Source of the DNA: Hyposmocoma kahamanoa
Lineage: Eukaryota; Arthropoda; Insecta; Lepidoptera; Cosmopterigidae
Assembly: GCF_003589595.1 (NCBI RefSeq)
Contig: NW_020653851.1
Location: 21,769,303-21,833,302, forward strand
Reading direction: 5' to 3'
Length of the DNA: 64,000 bases
The notes beneath the pieces were generated by a model that searched no databases, was not told where the DNA came from, and saw nothing but the letters and a program-made list of their open reading frames with translations. Below, one piece after another: positions 21,216-32,890 of this stretch (position 1 is its first letter; every line of letters starts with the position of its first letter). Position numbers and translations under genes: made by a program.

Positions 21216-22780
21216 CAAGCGAATCATTATAATGTTAACCAATCTGTTGTATTTGATTTAAGAGTTGTATACAGTTTTGTGAACCGAATAATAAAAAAAA
21301 AAAGTGGGATGCCAGAAACATTCACAGTACCAAATGAAGACAGATTATTTTCTAACATACATTATAATTTCGTATAAGTAGAGTGAGTAGTGCGTCATTA
21401 TGCGTTGCGCTACAAAGAGATTTCTGCAGGAATGTCTGTGTTTTACCCCAACCAATACGCGTACGGCACGTTTTTGCATTAGCATGACTCTATTGGCATC
21501 CGTGGAGTTACCCCATATGAGTGAACGGTGGATTTGTTAATAATGCCCCCCACCCCGGTACAAAACTAACACCATTTGAAAACAATAAAACGCAGCGAAG
21601 AAATAGAAAAGTACGAATGTTTTTATTATTAAAAGGAACCTCACAGTTTTAATGACAATTAATTGTACTGACAATTAAAAACATGTAAAAACAAACAAAA
21701 ATAGTAGTCTTAATTTTAATGGCAATGCTTTTTATGGCCACGAATTTGAAATTTAGCCAGAAAAATTTGTATTAATATACCTAAGCTAAACACAATTAAC
21801 CTAAATGTTAAATTTTGTACTTGTAAATTAGTCTTTAGTTTGAATGAGATGTTGTTTGTGACAACTGCCCCCTCTGTTATTATTACCCCCACAGCTTATG
21901 CTTTAATATTATTATTAAAGTATTTGTTACCACATCACAGATTACATTGTAATAATGTTTGCAGACTATGTTCTGAGGAAGGGCTTGTCCGTAAACCTGT
22001 GCTTTTTATTCTTATCACTTCTGCTCTGCCTGCGGTGCAAATGAAGTTATACTGTATTATATAGTATTAATGTACTAAAGCATTTTCACAATGTCCAATA
22101 TGCTGTAATTAAAAGGTGTGTTTTCTTTACGTTTGTGCTGTGCAAAGAACTATTTAATAAGTAAATAAACAATTTATTTGTTATACAAATTATATAGGGT
22201 GGCCGCAGTGGAGATGAAGTAAAGACGAGAAAATATGATGAATAACTATATTAAATTTCCACAAAGGTATTTCTTAAACTAAATAATTTTGAGAACGTCC
22301 GAAATTAGGTACGTTATGTCTAAAAGTACTTATACGAAAAAGATCTTAACTAAAGGAATTTAGTCTACGTCTGATGTTAGGAACGTTGAGCCGAAAAGTG
22401 TCTCATAATTATAATTAAAATGACGAGTGTTGCATCGGTCACGTTGCAATGCAATGGAGTGCGCGAATGCAAGTGCATTGACCTGACGTTTTAGGTATGT
22501 ATGTTATGTGCAAATCTGGATACCTAACATACATGTTAAATCTTTACTATTTGGATTTGGTCGATTTATAAAACAATAAAAAATATTATTTTAAAAATGC
22601 TCACAGGGTCAATTGTAACAGTCGGTCAATTGTGACGTCACATTTGCCTCCGGAATATGTGTTACAACTGCACCAGTGGACGTATTAGAGAAGAATATTA
22701 ATTATCTTCAAAACTACTCTAAAATACATACACACAGTAATATTACCACAATCAAAAAAGATCAAAGATTGATTGAAGGA
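21216..22780. other. Spacer without recognisable content
   Basis: AT-rich non-coding sequence; small open frames have no recognisable motif. I see nothing further that I can support. Confidence 0.4.
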
Positions 22781-22782
22781 CA

Positions 22783-22865
22783 ACACAAATTATTAGACTT
22801 CTAACGAAGAATTTACATGTTTACACATGTAAATTCTAAACACATGTAAGTCTAATAATTTGTGT
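22783..22865. repeat. Nested hairpin
   Basis: Perfect 18-bp arms ACACAAATTATTAGACTT (22783-22800) and its complement (22848-22865) enclose a second hairpin GAATTTACATG/CATGTAAATTC. Probably a decayed MITE. Confidence 0.8.
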
Positions 22866-23149
22866 TTAAAAATCAATATATTCTAACTTTGGAGACACGG
22901 AAATACAAATGACCTTTAATAGTTTATCGTACCACGCGTCGCCGGCGCTTGCCTAAATACAAGACCGAACGAGTCTGAGGAGTAGGTACCAGCACACACG
23001 CGTAAAAACGACTGACCGTTTTCGAAATATAGACAATGTTTCAATTTCCCCCCGTTACTTTTGCCTCCGGTCTATCCTAGTGATTATACATTACATTATA
23101 GATATGTAACATATCTATATTTTATACATAAAATGTACGAAAGATTTAT

Positions 23150-24340
23150 CACCACCGCGACAGACCGCGGGGGCTTCAGCTTGGGCTTTGATGGTGCCTT
23201 GGCTACCACTCTCTGCAACGTGCCATCAGCAGCTACTTTTGGGCACAGGCGTGTCGCTAGTGTGCTTATCGTCAGATTTCTTCCTTTTCCTTCTTTTATT
23301 TCCCTTCCGTTCAATGGTAAAACAGTTTCCTTGGCACCAGAGGAAGTAAGAGAACACAACAGTCCGGATGTTGACTTCGTCAGACAACTGTTTGGGCACC
23401 GGCTTGGGCACCGGGTTTGTGACCGCGGGCACCACTAACTCTCCTTGGGCCTGTGGCTTCGAAGGCTTGGGTTTCGTCGTCGGTTCCGCGGGCTTCCGAT
23501 CTGCAGAAGGAACTGAGGCTCTGGCAGTTCTGAGCTCATCTGGATCGACTGCTTTCCGTCTGTCAGCTGCCACAGGAGGACGGCAGATTACAGGGGGAGC
23601 AAGCGATCTTGGATTGCTTCAAGTCGGGCGGGCACCATGGTGCCGATCGAGGTGATTATCGAGTGTTTTAGTTCCTACAATATCTCCTCATCCAATACTG
23701 TCGTCGGAGGAGCGGGCGGTGCCTCCGCGCCAGTCTCCAGCATCACGTTTGTGCGCGGCAAGGTCTGCTTTGAGGTTTTCAACCTCCTTCTAAGCCAACC
23801 GTTGTTTGCTCTGAGGCGGCGTGCTTCTTCTGACTTAGTCCTTAACGCTAGAGCCTCTATGGCCCCCTGCAAAGCGGTCGCCGCTTCTTTTAGACTTTTG
23901 ACAATTTTTGACCCTTTAACGATCGAGATTTCTGGGCAACCTCAAAGATAGTGGCCGCCTTCCTGCCGGCATAAGACTCCTCCGCGGAAAGCTTTGCGGT
24001 ATTATCTTCCGCAGGCGCCTCTTCCTCCTCTAAGTCTAGCTTAGGTCACCTTTCGACAGACCCTGCTGCGCAGTTCGCGTTCGATGGGGTGAACACTCCT
24101 CCTTAACGTCTCCGCGAAGGCGAGTTGTGGCCATGAGAATGGTCTGACCTGGGTTGGCGGTTTTGCCGGTCTTGCCGCCTCTTTCCCGTCGTGCTGTGCT
24201 CACTTTTGCGCGTGTGCGTGCGTTCTGGGTTGGGCTGCCCTTCTCAGTCACTATCAGCATCCTCTTATGAGTGCGGGGACTTTTGCCCTCGGGTCTTCCG
24301 TCGGAAGAAACTTCTCCACTTCCTTCTGTCGTCATCAGTC
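23150..24340 (-). mobile_element. R1-type LINE ORF1 (Gag-like) relic
   Basis: Minus-strand pieces in three frames: 24335-24036 (MTTEGSGEVSSDGRPEGKSP, basic, Ser/Thr-rich); about 24010-23890 (AEESYAGRKAATIFEVAQKSR then LKG); 23872-23675 (ALALRTKSEEARRLRANN, a coiled-coil-like helix); and 23573-23226 (Pro/Lys-rich AEPTTKPKPSKP). The order and composition match the N-terminal half of R1-clade ORF1. No zinc knuckles or RT follow here. It is locally GC-rich compared with its surroundings. Broken by frameshifts. Confidence 0.65.
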
Positions 24341-24674
24341 GTGAAGCAAAATCGGTGTCATATTGGTTTAGGGGTCAGGTCCCCTGGCTTTTTTCTTTTA
24401 GAGGAGTGAGGGTGGTACTTAATGCAGCAAGGTGAACTAATTCAGGTGTATTTAGTTAACGCACGTGTGCGGCGGGCGTGGAATTATCATACTTGTCTTA
24501 TACTAGGAAATTGTAGTGAAATATTATTTAATATTAATTGAATATTTCACGATATTATGTTCGAATACTTAAATCATAAAAATTTCCACGAAAATTAGGG
24601 CGAGAACCCATCCAAAATTGATCCAAATAAAACAAAATAATTCATATTTTATTTGCATCTGGCAAATTATTTAT

Positions 24675-27442
24675 TCATACATATATAACATTGGGAGGAG
24701 GGCCTGGCCTAAGGTAAGAAACATTGTAGTGAGGGAATGATTCTTTGATTAAAGTAGCTGTGAGCCTATGATTTGCTTGGTTAAAGCCGATAGTGGTACC
24801 GTAGATGTGAATTCTTCTGTTTGGACGGTTATGCTCTATGAAGCCTCCACCGAGCGCTTCGCACTTTAGAGGTAATACTTCAATTGTCACCTGTGTGTTT
24901 TATTTCAATGTCAGTTATAATTAAAGAGGAAATCGTCTATTTACTACGAGATAAACACTTTATTGTACCACAAAGTCAATTACAAATTTGAAGAAACAAT
25001 TTAAAAAGTATATAGAATAACTGACAAATATTGGAAATTATTCGTCTAATTTGTTCTTTAAGTAATTTTTAAATAAGTAACTATACAGGTAGTCTCTTAT
25101 ATAATATTTACGTGGGGCGCACTATAAGTTTCCGGAATGAATAAGAAAAAATACTATAAATGGTCAGAAATGAATTTATTGTTTCTCAAAATATTCTTCG
25201 TTAGCGTTAATGCAGTTTTTCATACGAATGAACCAATTTTGAAAACATTAATGACACTCCTCCGTGACAATCTCTGAAACATATTTTTCATACTTTTCGA
25301 CAGCCACTTCAGGTGATGAAAATCGTTAACCGCGTAACTGGTTCTTAATTTTTGGGAATAAATAAAAGTCACAAGGTGCCAGGTCGGGACAGCACGCGGG
25401 ATTGCACATAAGGTCAACGTTGTTCCCCCTCAAAAATTCATTTATCTGTCTGGCCGTGTGAGAACTGACATTGTCGTGGCGCAAGATGATACGACGTTTA
25501 CGGTTATTTTTACGAAGTTTGTCAATAAGTTCCGGCAAACAAATGGTCGTGTACCAATCACTACTCCAGGTACAACGAGTCTCCAACGCAACAGTAGCCA
25601 CGTGTCCAGCTTTATTAAAAAAAGAAGCAATCATCCGCTTAGAGGAACTTTGCACGCGCGCCATTTTGGTTGGTTTCGGCTCATCTCGAAAGACCCATAC
25701 GCTCGATTGCTGTTTTGTTTTGGGATCGTAACTATAAATCCATGTTTCGTCACCTATTACTATGTCCCACACTAAATATGACGCACCTTCGTTGAATTTG
25801 GTAAGCATGGCATTGCGCCAAGTGACGCGATCTGTTTTTGAGCATCAGTCAAATTGTGTGGGATCCACCGAGAGCACAGCTTTTTCACACCCAAATGTTT
25901 ATGTAGTATTGATTGTATTTGACTCATGCCTATGCCTAAAGATGCCCGAATCTCATGGCATATGATAATATCACATGCCTGTCTATTTTGATCATACGGC
26001 GCACAGCATCGATGTTTTTGTTGTTGACAGCAGTGGACGGGCGACCATCACGAAATTCGTCACTGAGATTCACACGACCGCGTTGAATTCTGTAAACAGC
26101 TATACATAGTCGTCTTGCATGGTGCTTCATCGCCAAAAGCAGTTTGAAGCCGAGCGAAGCTCCGCTGCGCTGTTCAATTACACTTAAAGTCGTAGAAAAT
26201 TATACTACGAAAAGTTTCACGAATTAAATCCATGGTGATGTAGACAACCAATTTCAAAAATGACGCCACAATGTGAAAACAAGTGACAGTCAGATGAAAC
26301 AAACTGTATTTTATAGAGTTCCTTTCTAGTTTTCAAGTGTTGTAATTACTTTATAAATATTGTTTATGTAAGTGGCCAGTTCCGGAAATTTATAGTGCGC
26401 CCTATGTATTTACATTACAAAAAGTCGCAAAAAAATGATACGAAATCGCGTCCTCTTATTAATTTCATCTTAGATTTTGACTTTCGTGGTTACCTATTCA
26501 CTAAATTATTGTCACTGGCGAAAGGTTTCTTAAATAACTTCTTATTTTCCGTGGTAAGAACCCATATTGCGTAAATGTAATCTTCTTATTGTTAACATTG
26601 CACTGCAGCTGCCAATTATTACTAAATATAACCAAATGAATTTTTGTTAAACCTAATTTGAAATTAGGTTTGGAACATTCCCATATTAATAAATTAATCT
26701 CAAGTGCAGATCAAGATCTCACATGTGATCTGTCTTTATTAATAAATATTGGGCGCACAATTTTTGCCGATTTGATATTCTAATTAAACTAATTCCCACT
26801 AGTTTCATATATGGAGCTTTTAGGTTTCAGTAGATCCACGTGGAACTGAGTACATGGAACTATTGGGAAAAATATTACAATCGTAAAATTACTTTAGCAT
26901 GTGCTTCGGAATTTATTAGTTCCACCTGCAGCTTGATTTTAATTGCCTCCCCCGATCGGAAACTGCGTTTTTTCCGAGTCGAGGCGCATAAGGCGATTCA
27001 CATCTGGCCGATCGGAAACTTTTGACATTTCTAATCGGAACAATAGGTGATTTAACTCACAAATTAGAAAGATGCATTATAGTAGGAATCAGGTTCATCT
27101 TCTCGCTCAGAAACCCATCTGATTTCGAGACTACCGGATATAATCAAAATCAGGACGCTTATCATTAAAGAAGCCCCACATGCGGTGGAGGGACAGGTTT
27201 GATACAGAAATGAAAATACTCTACGGACCAAAAATATTTTACTTAAGAGTTCTTACCCCTTCAAGAACATCTGAATGGTAGCGGAACCGTTTAGAACCTC
27301 TTATAATTTTACCACACCGTGTCCTGCCGTCACTATGCCGCGGGCACCATACATCGAACATAAGGTAGTTGAAAGTACCATCACAATCAATTTCTACTGT
27401 CGGTATTGCACCGTATATGGCACAGGGGCAGCCTGGCACCAT
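24675..27442 (-). CDS. PHPT1-like: Janus/PHPT1-like protein, copy 3
   Basis: Exon 1 is 27442-27257 (donor GGG|GTAAGA) and exon 2 is 24890-24675 (acceptor CAG|GTG). The 2366-bp phase-0 intron holds a whole mariner. Predicted 133 aa. Motifs: N-terminal GCPC (C-x-C), IPTVEIDCDGTFNYLMF, IIRGSKRFRYHSDVLEG with the catalytic-His equivalent, KCEALGGGFIEH and IHIYGTTIGFNQANH. Equivalent residues to human PHPT1: K21 is Asn, R45 kept, H53 kept, R78 is Phe, so phosphate binding is doubtful. Exon 1 is closest to copy 4 (shared CPRH and a second Cys before the RG motif). It starts 222 bp downstream of the copy 4 stop. I chose the ATG at 27442 nearest the core; an in-frame ATG at 27505 is possible. Confidence 0.88.
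25111..26406 (-). mobile_element. mariner (DD34D) element with TIRs and TA target sites
   Basis: Terminal inverted repeats GGGCGCACTATAAGTTTCCG (25115) and the near-identical complement ending at about 26402 are bounded by TA on both sides (25109-25110 and 26407-26408). The length of 1296 bp is typical of a full mariner. The transposase, on the minus strand, is broken. An N-terminal helix-turn-helix part is at about 26232-25936 (frameshifts), and the catalytic part at 25808-25326 with GDETWIYSYDP, RHDNVSSHTARQ and CPDLAPCDFYLFP, the D, D and D34-D positions. It lies within the intron of copy 3. Confidence 0.95.
26945..27045. repeat. MITE fragment shared with 42726-42825
   Basis: CCGATCGGAAAC, GGCCGATCGGAAACTTTTGACA and a CGAGTCGAGGCG segment recur in inverted order at 42726-42825 (GTCAAAAGTTTCCGATCGGCC, GTCTCGACTCGG). 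A small dispersed repeat; non-coding. Confidence 0.5.
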
Positions 27443-27663
27443 GGCAACCTTCCCGTTTAGGGATGTAAGGTACTTTACATTATAAAATTTAGCCGGTTCG
27501 ACCAATCATCTGCTTAAATGTCCATGTATCTGGACAATGATTAATGGTCTCTATTCTCTATTAAAATAGATGTGTTTTTGTTAAAACATTTCGGTTTCCA
27601 CGTGAACTCAAGTTATTATTTCATCCAACGCAACATCTTTAGCCCAAACATGCTTTAGGTGTC

Positions 27664-29662
27664 TTAATCTTCTCCGTAATAACGTCTTTTGAAATGGCCC
27701 TCTTTGTCGAGCTCCCAAGGGTAATGTATGGGTGCATATTTGCCATCGTGTTTATCGTCAGGCCACCATTCATTCGGGGTTGCGGTAGTTATTATATGCT
27801 CAGGATATGCCTTTCTTAATATTCTCGCTGTAAGGTTGTGATCAGCCGGGCCAAAACCAATCGAAGTGCCATAAATGTGAATAATCTTATGCTCTGGATC
27901 AAAATAAATGTAGCCACCGCCCAGGGATTTCTTGGGATACGGTTTAAGACGTGTTATATTTGTCATCTAAAAATAAATCATTAGGCTAGAAAATATGCAA
28001 ATTAAGTTTTTAAAACTTCTTGTAAACAAAAAGAACAAAAGTTAAATGTAATGGTGACTGTACTAAAAATTATTCAAAATTTGTAAAATTCTTCCGATAA
28101 GTTTACAACATAAATATCTTCTGGCTGTCAATAACCATAGTGCAGAGGTGCGGCACTCGTTGTTGTGTACGGTTGGTAACAACTATAATACAAGGTCGAT
28201 GACCTCTGGTAAATTTGTAATCCCAAGAGTAAGTAACAACTATGGAGATAGGACCTTAAAGAAACGTATTCCATACATATTAAACGGCTTGCCAGAGGTT
28301 ATTAGACATGAAACTAAAAAATGTAAATTTATAAAAAAATGTTGAAAGATCATTACTTATCGAGTTCTTAGGTTTTCGCGATTGTTACACATAGGAAATG
28401 AAACTATTTTTCCGGATTTAAAGCGCGTGTATTTGTTTTTTCAAACAAATATACGCGATCAATAGTTTCATTTCCTAGATCATTATTTCACAAATTATTG
28501 TTGAATAGGTAATGAAACTATTTTTCCGGATTTAAATCGCGTATATATTTGTTTTTTCAAACAAACCGACGGCGACGTTTCGGGCCCTTTACAGGTCCCA
28601 TGGTCACGGTTGACTGAGGTGGTACAGTCTTCAACCAGTTATGTCTAATATTGATGCAAACCACCCTATTTTTTCACTATAGTTACAATAGTTATTAATT
28701 AAATATCTTAATTTTAATTTTACAAAGAAAACACTCCAATTTACGCTACATTAAGTTTTAAAATAAATAAAATAATTTGTAAAACTTAATGGCTATGGTA
28801 ACCGTTCGGCCCGGAGGAAGTAAACATCATATGTTACATATTACAAAGAAGTAAATAAGCATCCAATCTTATACAACAAACCGTGGTAGCCTAAGCGCCA
28901 GTTACACGAGAAGAAAGTTTTCGCGCGGCCATCGCTCGGCGACCCTTTCGAGGTCTACCTTTACGCACGCGCGCGATTTTAAGCAGCGATGCAAACGCGA
29001 TGCAAGCGCGCGACTGCATAGATACAAACGCGCAATTGCATCGCTACACTTTGGATTTATAGGCGATTGCATCAATGCAATCGCGCGTTTGCATCGATGC
29101 AGTCGCGTGTTTGCATCGATGCAATCGCTTATAAATCGCAAGTGTAGCGATGCCATCGTGCATTTAACGAACGCGCGTTTGCACCTCTACTAAAAGTCAA
29201 TGTGTGTAACCACTTTTTTATTATACGGCAAGTTGTAAAACGGTGACTAGGTAGGGAGGCCAGCGCGCGTGTTTCGCAGCAAGAATGGGGAGAGAGGGAT
29301 ATGGTTGAATATTTCTTCAGAGCACTCGGCACATGGTAAATTGGATAAAAGCCTAAGCTAAGCTATGCAACATTTCTAGCAGAGGTTCAAGGTGGGATGA
29401 AACCTCTTCATCGCTGATAACTTCTGACTTAGCTTAGATTTATTTGGTGCTGTTTAATGATAATATTTCTTACCTCCGTATACATGTCAGAATGGTAATC
29501 ATATCGACGTCCTCCCCGGACGACCGTAATGCATGGGTTCGAGCCATTTGGATGCCTAGGACAAGAAATAGCTATAAGGATATATTTAAAAGTTCCATTT
29601 TCATCTATGTCTACTTTAGGTATATTTGTCAAAATAGGACAAAAGCATCCTATGGTGGGCAT
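27664..29662 (-). CDS. PHPT1-like: Janus/PHPT1-like protein, copy 4 (C-terminal extension)
   Basis: Exon 1 is 29662-29474 (donor GAG|GTAAGA) and exon 2 is 27966-27664 (acceptor TTTTTAG). The phase-0 intron is 1507 bp and contains MITE family D and LINE fragments. Predicted 163 aa. Motifs: GCFC (C-x-C), IPKVDIDENGTFKYIL, VVRGGRRYDYHSDMYTE with the catalytic-His equivalent, SLGGGYIYF and IHIYGTSIGFGPADH. K21, R45 and H53 equivalents are kept; R78 is Tyr. After the usual family end it continues about 40 residues, rich in Trp, Tyr, Asp and Lys (EWWPDDKHDGKYAP, ending RRYYGED). The exon 2 start codon-like ATG at 27966 is internal after splicing. ATG 29662 was chosen as nearest to the C-x-C motif. 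Confidence 0.88.
28090..28350 (+). mobile_element. LINE C-terminal fragment
   Basis: Plus-strand frame with RHSLLCTVGNNYNTRS and SNNYGDRTLKKRIPYILNGL then PEVI, the C-terminal signature (YNTRS, YG-R-L, NGLP) beyond the RT domain of CR1/Jockey-group LINEs. It ends in lysine codons and a stop at 28345. Intronic to copy 4 and antisense to it. Confidence 0.65.
28370..28665. repeat. MITE family D (two partial units)
   Basis: AATGAAACTATTTTTCCGGA, CGCGTATATTTG and TTTTTTCAAACAAA occur twice here. The second unit runs on to CGACGTTTCGGGCCCTTTAC and CCATGGTCACGGTTGACTGA. Other copies: 44650-44800 and 62258-62470, with fragments near 9140, 39779, 42990 and 43330. The element ends AGGAAATGAAAC/GTTTCATTTCC are inverted. 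Non-coding. Confidence 0.75.
28985..29195. repeat. GCGATGCAAACGCG inverted repeat, longer copy
   Basis: Same family as 16369-16525: alternating GCGATGCAAACGCG, TTGCATCGATGC and CGCGCGTTTGCATC words, with inverted TCGCTACACTTTGGATTTATAGGC and GCTTATAAATCGCAAGTGTAGCGA around the core. Strong cruciform potential; MITE-like. Confidence 0.7.
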
Positions 29663-30550
29663 GGTACGACACTGTTTAATTGTTACTGTAAATATGCACA
29701 CAGGTCATTTTACACCCCTTATGGTTTTATTTTACCATATTATTTGGGTTTAATAGGTTTTGTGTATGATACATAACGGAGAAGGTATTTTATGCTGTTA
29801 TGATAAGTTTATTTTGTTTTATTTCTCTTTTTTTGTTTGTATACGTTCACCATTTTTCTAGATAACACAAGAATGTTTACAAAATGAATGGGAAATCTGG
29901 GGCTCGATCGATCGGTAGGTAGTGATCAGGGAATGCATAGATTACAAAGAGAATGAAATGACAGATGATTTTTTTTAAAATAAGTTTTTATCCATTTATT
30001 TGTGTAAGCAAAGATACATACAGCCTCTTCATTATATTATTCTTGTTTTGATGAGAAATGCGTAACATCTGTGACTGATGCAAAATGAGATTTAGTTTGT
30101 TATTGGCACTTCGCAGTACCTATGCGTTTGTTCCAAAATATTGATATACGAGATGTATCAGGGAAGTGGGTTATAAATAAAATACGTAAATAATGGGAAC
30201 AAACAGATAGGCATAAGTATATATATTTATAATTTGGTAAAAAGACGTACGGAATTAGTATGGAGCTTGGTACTTTATTCCCCGGAAAACTTTAACCAGC
30301 CTCAAATTTTTTGCTAGATATAAGGATGAAATAAAAGAGCTTAGTAAAATAATAAAAATATAGTGACCTGCATTTTCTGTTTATTTATTTAAAACAAAGT
30401 GTGGTAGATATATTAAAATATAATTAAAAATTAATACGAGGTAAATTCGAAATAAATCTACTGGAAAAACACTACTCTGCTAGGTCTACACCTGACAACA
30501 CTGCACAAAGTACGCTTTCTTCCAGGTGGTCACTTTTGGGTAAAATTCTT
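29663..30550. other. Upstream region of copy 4
   Basis: AT-rich, no recognisable gene. Should include the copy 4 promoter; no TATA or initiator can be pinpointed with confidence. Confidence 0.35.
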
Positions 30551-30728
30551 AGGGTCGTATTCCAGAACTCTTCTCAATGCTCAAGTCAGGATTTGAGCAG
30601 ACTTGAGTGTGATTTCAAGCACTGGAAATACGACCCTAATGGCAAGGACTTGAGTATGATTTCTAGTGCTTGAAATCATACTCAAGTCCTGACTTGAGCA
30701 TTGAGTAGAGTTCTGGAATACGACTCTA
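30551..30728. repeat. Palindromic MITE family C, second copy
   Basis: Almost fully self-complementary: it begins AGGGTCGTATTCCAGAACTC and ends GAGTTCTGGAATACGACTCT, with CTCAATGCTCAAGTCAGGA and the reverse inside. Related to 18532-18706. The ends are better preserved here, so it is the younger copy. Confidence 0.85.
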
Positions 30729-31659
30729 GGATGGATAAAAAATGTTTTTTTTTGGTACTGCTTGTTTCCATTGGAAAAGGCAAAGGCACTGATGCGCCAC
30801 ACAGCCAAGACAGAGTAATTTCTTTCTCTAAAATATTAGTTTTACGGCATCGGAATAAATCCTTCAAGCCAAATCTTCAACAATTTTTTTTCATATCTTT
30901 TTAAATATTGTGTTTATGAGACTTTCTTCTTTTAATAAAAATCAAGTATTTGAAGGTATAGATACCTATATCTCTTCATGTGCCTGTAATTTATTTCACT
31001 TTCCCTTATCCATCAAAACTGGAACACAGTAGAAATAGGTAAGGTGGCAATACTTCTCTGGACGATATCTTTCACGAGGAACCTTACTGCTACAAAAAAA
31101 GTGTGAAAACGTAAGACTCTCACATTTATAATAAGTATTAGTTTGGATAGAACTACTCGATAACATTGATCTATCACTTTTATTAAAAAAAAAAGGAACC
31201 GATTTCAAACTTTGCTTATTAAGTACATACTTACCAAATGAAACTAAAACAGTTAACAATTGGTTACCGGCAAGCGCGCGAAACTGGATTCATCACCTAG
31301 TTTGGCACCGTTACGAGGTAGAATATTTTCTTAAAATTTAAATGGGACCAATACTGAGGCATCCTCTTTCCAAAAAAATAATAATAATCGATTCCCAAAT
31401 GCCGGCCCAATAATCGCGTAAATACATACAAAAAAACAGTCAAATTGAGAACTAACTTTTTTAAAAGTCTGTTAAAAATAGGTTTTACGGTAGTGAAAAG
31501 GGAATCTAGTGGTGAGGAGGACGTGGAATAAAAAGAAATGGTCGTTAGCAGATTATTAAGATTTATTTTGTACCTTATACTACGTTTACAATGAATAGGT
31601 CGTGTTGACGACGAATCGTCGTTAACCATTAACTTGAGCGCCGTGGGAGTGATACGATT

Positions 31660-32008
31660 ATTTCAAAAATATCCTGTACATTTATTGTAATAAAGATAAT
31701 ATCTAACAACGGGGGCTGTTTCATTCGGTGGTGTGGGAAAAACAGCAAAACATCTAATTACAAAACAAACGGAATCACTTTTCATCGGTAATGAAATATT
31801 AAATGTAATTTTTAAATTTTCGTCCATTATAGCAAAGCTCAAGTTAAATTGGTCGTTTTGAAGTGAAACAATTGACGACCGACACCCGTCAATTGTTTCG
31901 AATTTATTCTGGCCAATCGGCGCAGTTTCACAGTAATGATTTGACAGAATAATTTTCAAACAAATTAAATGATATTTCGTCTCTATTTCTGGTTATATAC
32001 TTGATGCG
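31660..32008 (-). repeat. MITE family E, truncated copy
   Basis: Shares with 32197-32705 the order TTCATTCGGTGGTGT, AAACAGCAAAACATCTAATTAC, GTGAAACAATTGACGA, CAATTGTTTCGAATT and the right terminus TCGTCTCTATTTCTGGTTAT. The left terminus is missing. Confidence 0.75.
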
Positions 32009-32196
32009 CTAAAGTATCTTATCGTGAATTATACCAAAGAGCCCAGTAAGTCTTAAAAATATTCTCCGTAAGTGTGTGAGTGGCATTCTAGATGGTAGGC
32101 GTAGGATATTTCCTTCACGACCTGCATTTTGTATACAAAAAACTTCTTATTGTATCGAAAGCATACACTGTACTATTGTGGGGCAGAACTCGGCCA

Positions 32197-32705
32197 CATC
32201 AAGTATATAACCAGAAATAGATACGAAATAAGGGCCATACATTGCTGGGAACTCGTAAATGATACGTCACTAATAAACATCAAACTCTCGTTTGCACTGA
32301 AACAAAGTCAGACCAGCAACTGACATGAGTACGTCTCCGTATATTCCAAAAATATTCTGTATTTATTGTATCACACCATTGTTAGAGATATTATCTTTAA
32401 CATCTCTAACAATCGTGTGCTGTTCCATTCGGTGGTGTTGAGAAAAACAGCAAAACATCTAATTACAAAACAAACAAAATCACATTTCATCTGTAATTAA
32501 ATATTAAACATGTAATTTTGCAATTTTTGTCCATTATAGGAAAGTTAACTGGTCGATTTGAAGTGAAACAATTGACGACACCCGTCAATTGTTTCGAATT
32601 CGGGCTGGCCAATCGGAACGCAGTTGTCACAGTAATGATATGGCAGAATAGTTTTCAAACAAATGAAATAAAATGTCGTCTCTATTTCTGTTTATATACT
32701 CGATG
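32197..32705. mobile_element. MITE family E, complete copy with 8-bp TSD
   Basis: Terminal inverted repeats CATCAAGTATATAACCAGAA (32197) and the complement of the same sequence ending GATG at 32705. Perfect 8-bp flanking duplication CTCGGCCA (32189-32196 and 32706-32713). 509 bp, non-coding. The 8-bp duplication points to a hAT- or P-type transposase acting in trans. An inverted relative is at 48168-48679. Confidence 0.85.
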
Positions 32706-32846
32706 CTCGGCCACGTTTACGTAATAAGTCTGAATCATTGTTGGTTGTTAGTAAATGCAATATACAGGCATGGACCGATTACTCGAGAGGGTTGCTAATC
32801 TCCGCTTTTTGCCCGTGGATCTGGTTGGTTCACTGGAGTCGACCAC

Positions 32847-32890
32847 AGGTGAACAACAGGAAGAAAATTATTTCTTCCTGTTGTTCACCT
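32847..32890. repeat. Perfect 20-bp hairpin
   Basis: Arms AGGTGAACAACAGGAAGAAA (32847-32866) and its exact complement (32871-32890) with a 4-base loop. Inverted arms also occur around 33008-33045 and 33230-33262 (GCCTTTCTTTCTCAAACTC type). Probably MITE debris. Confidence 0.8.
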
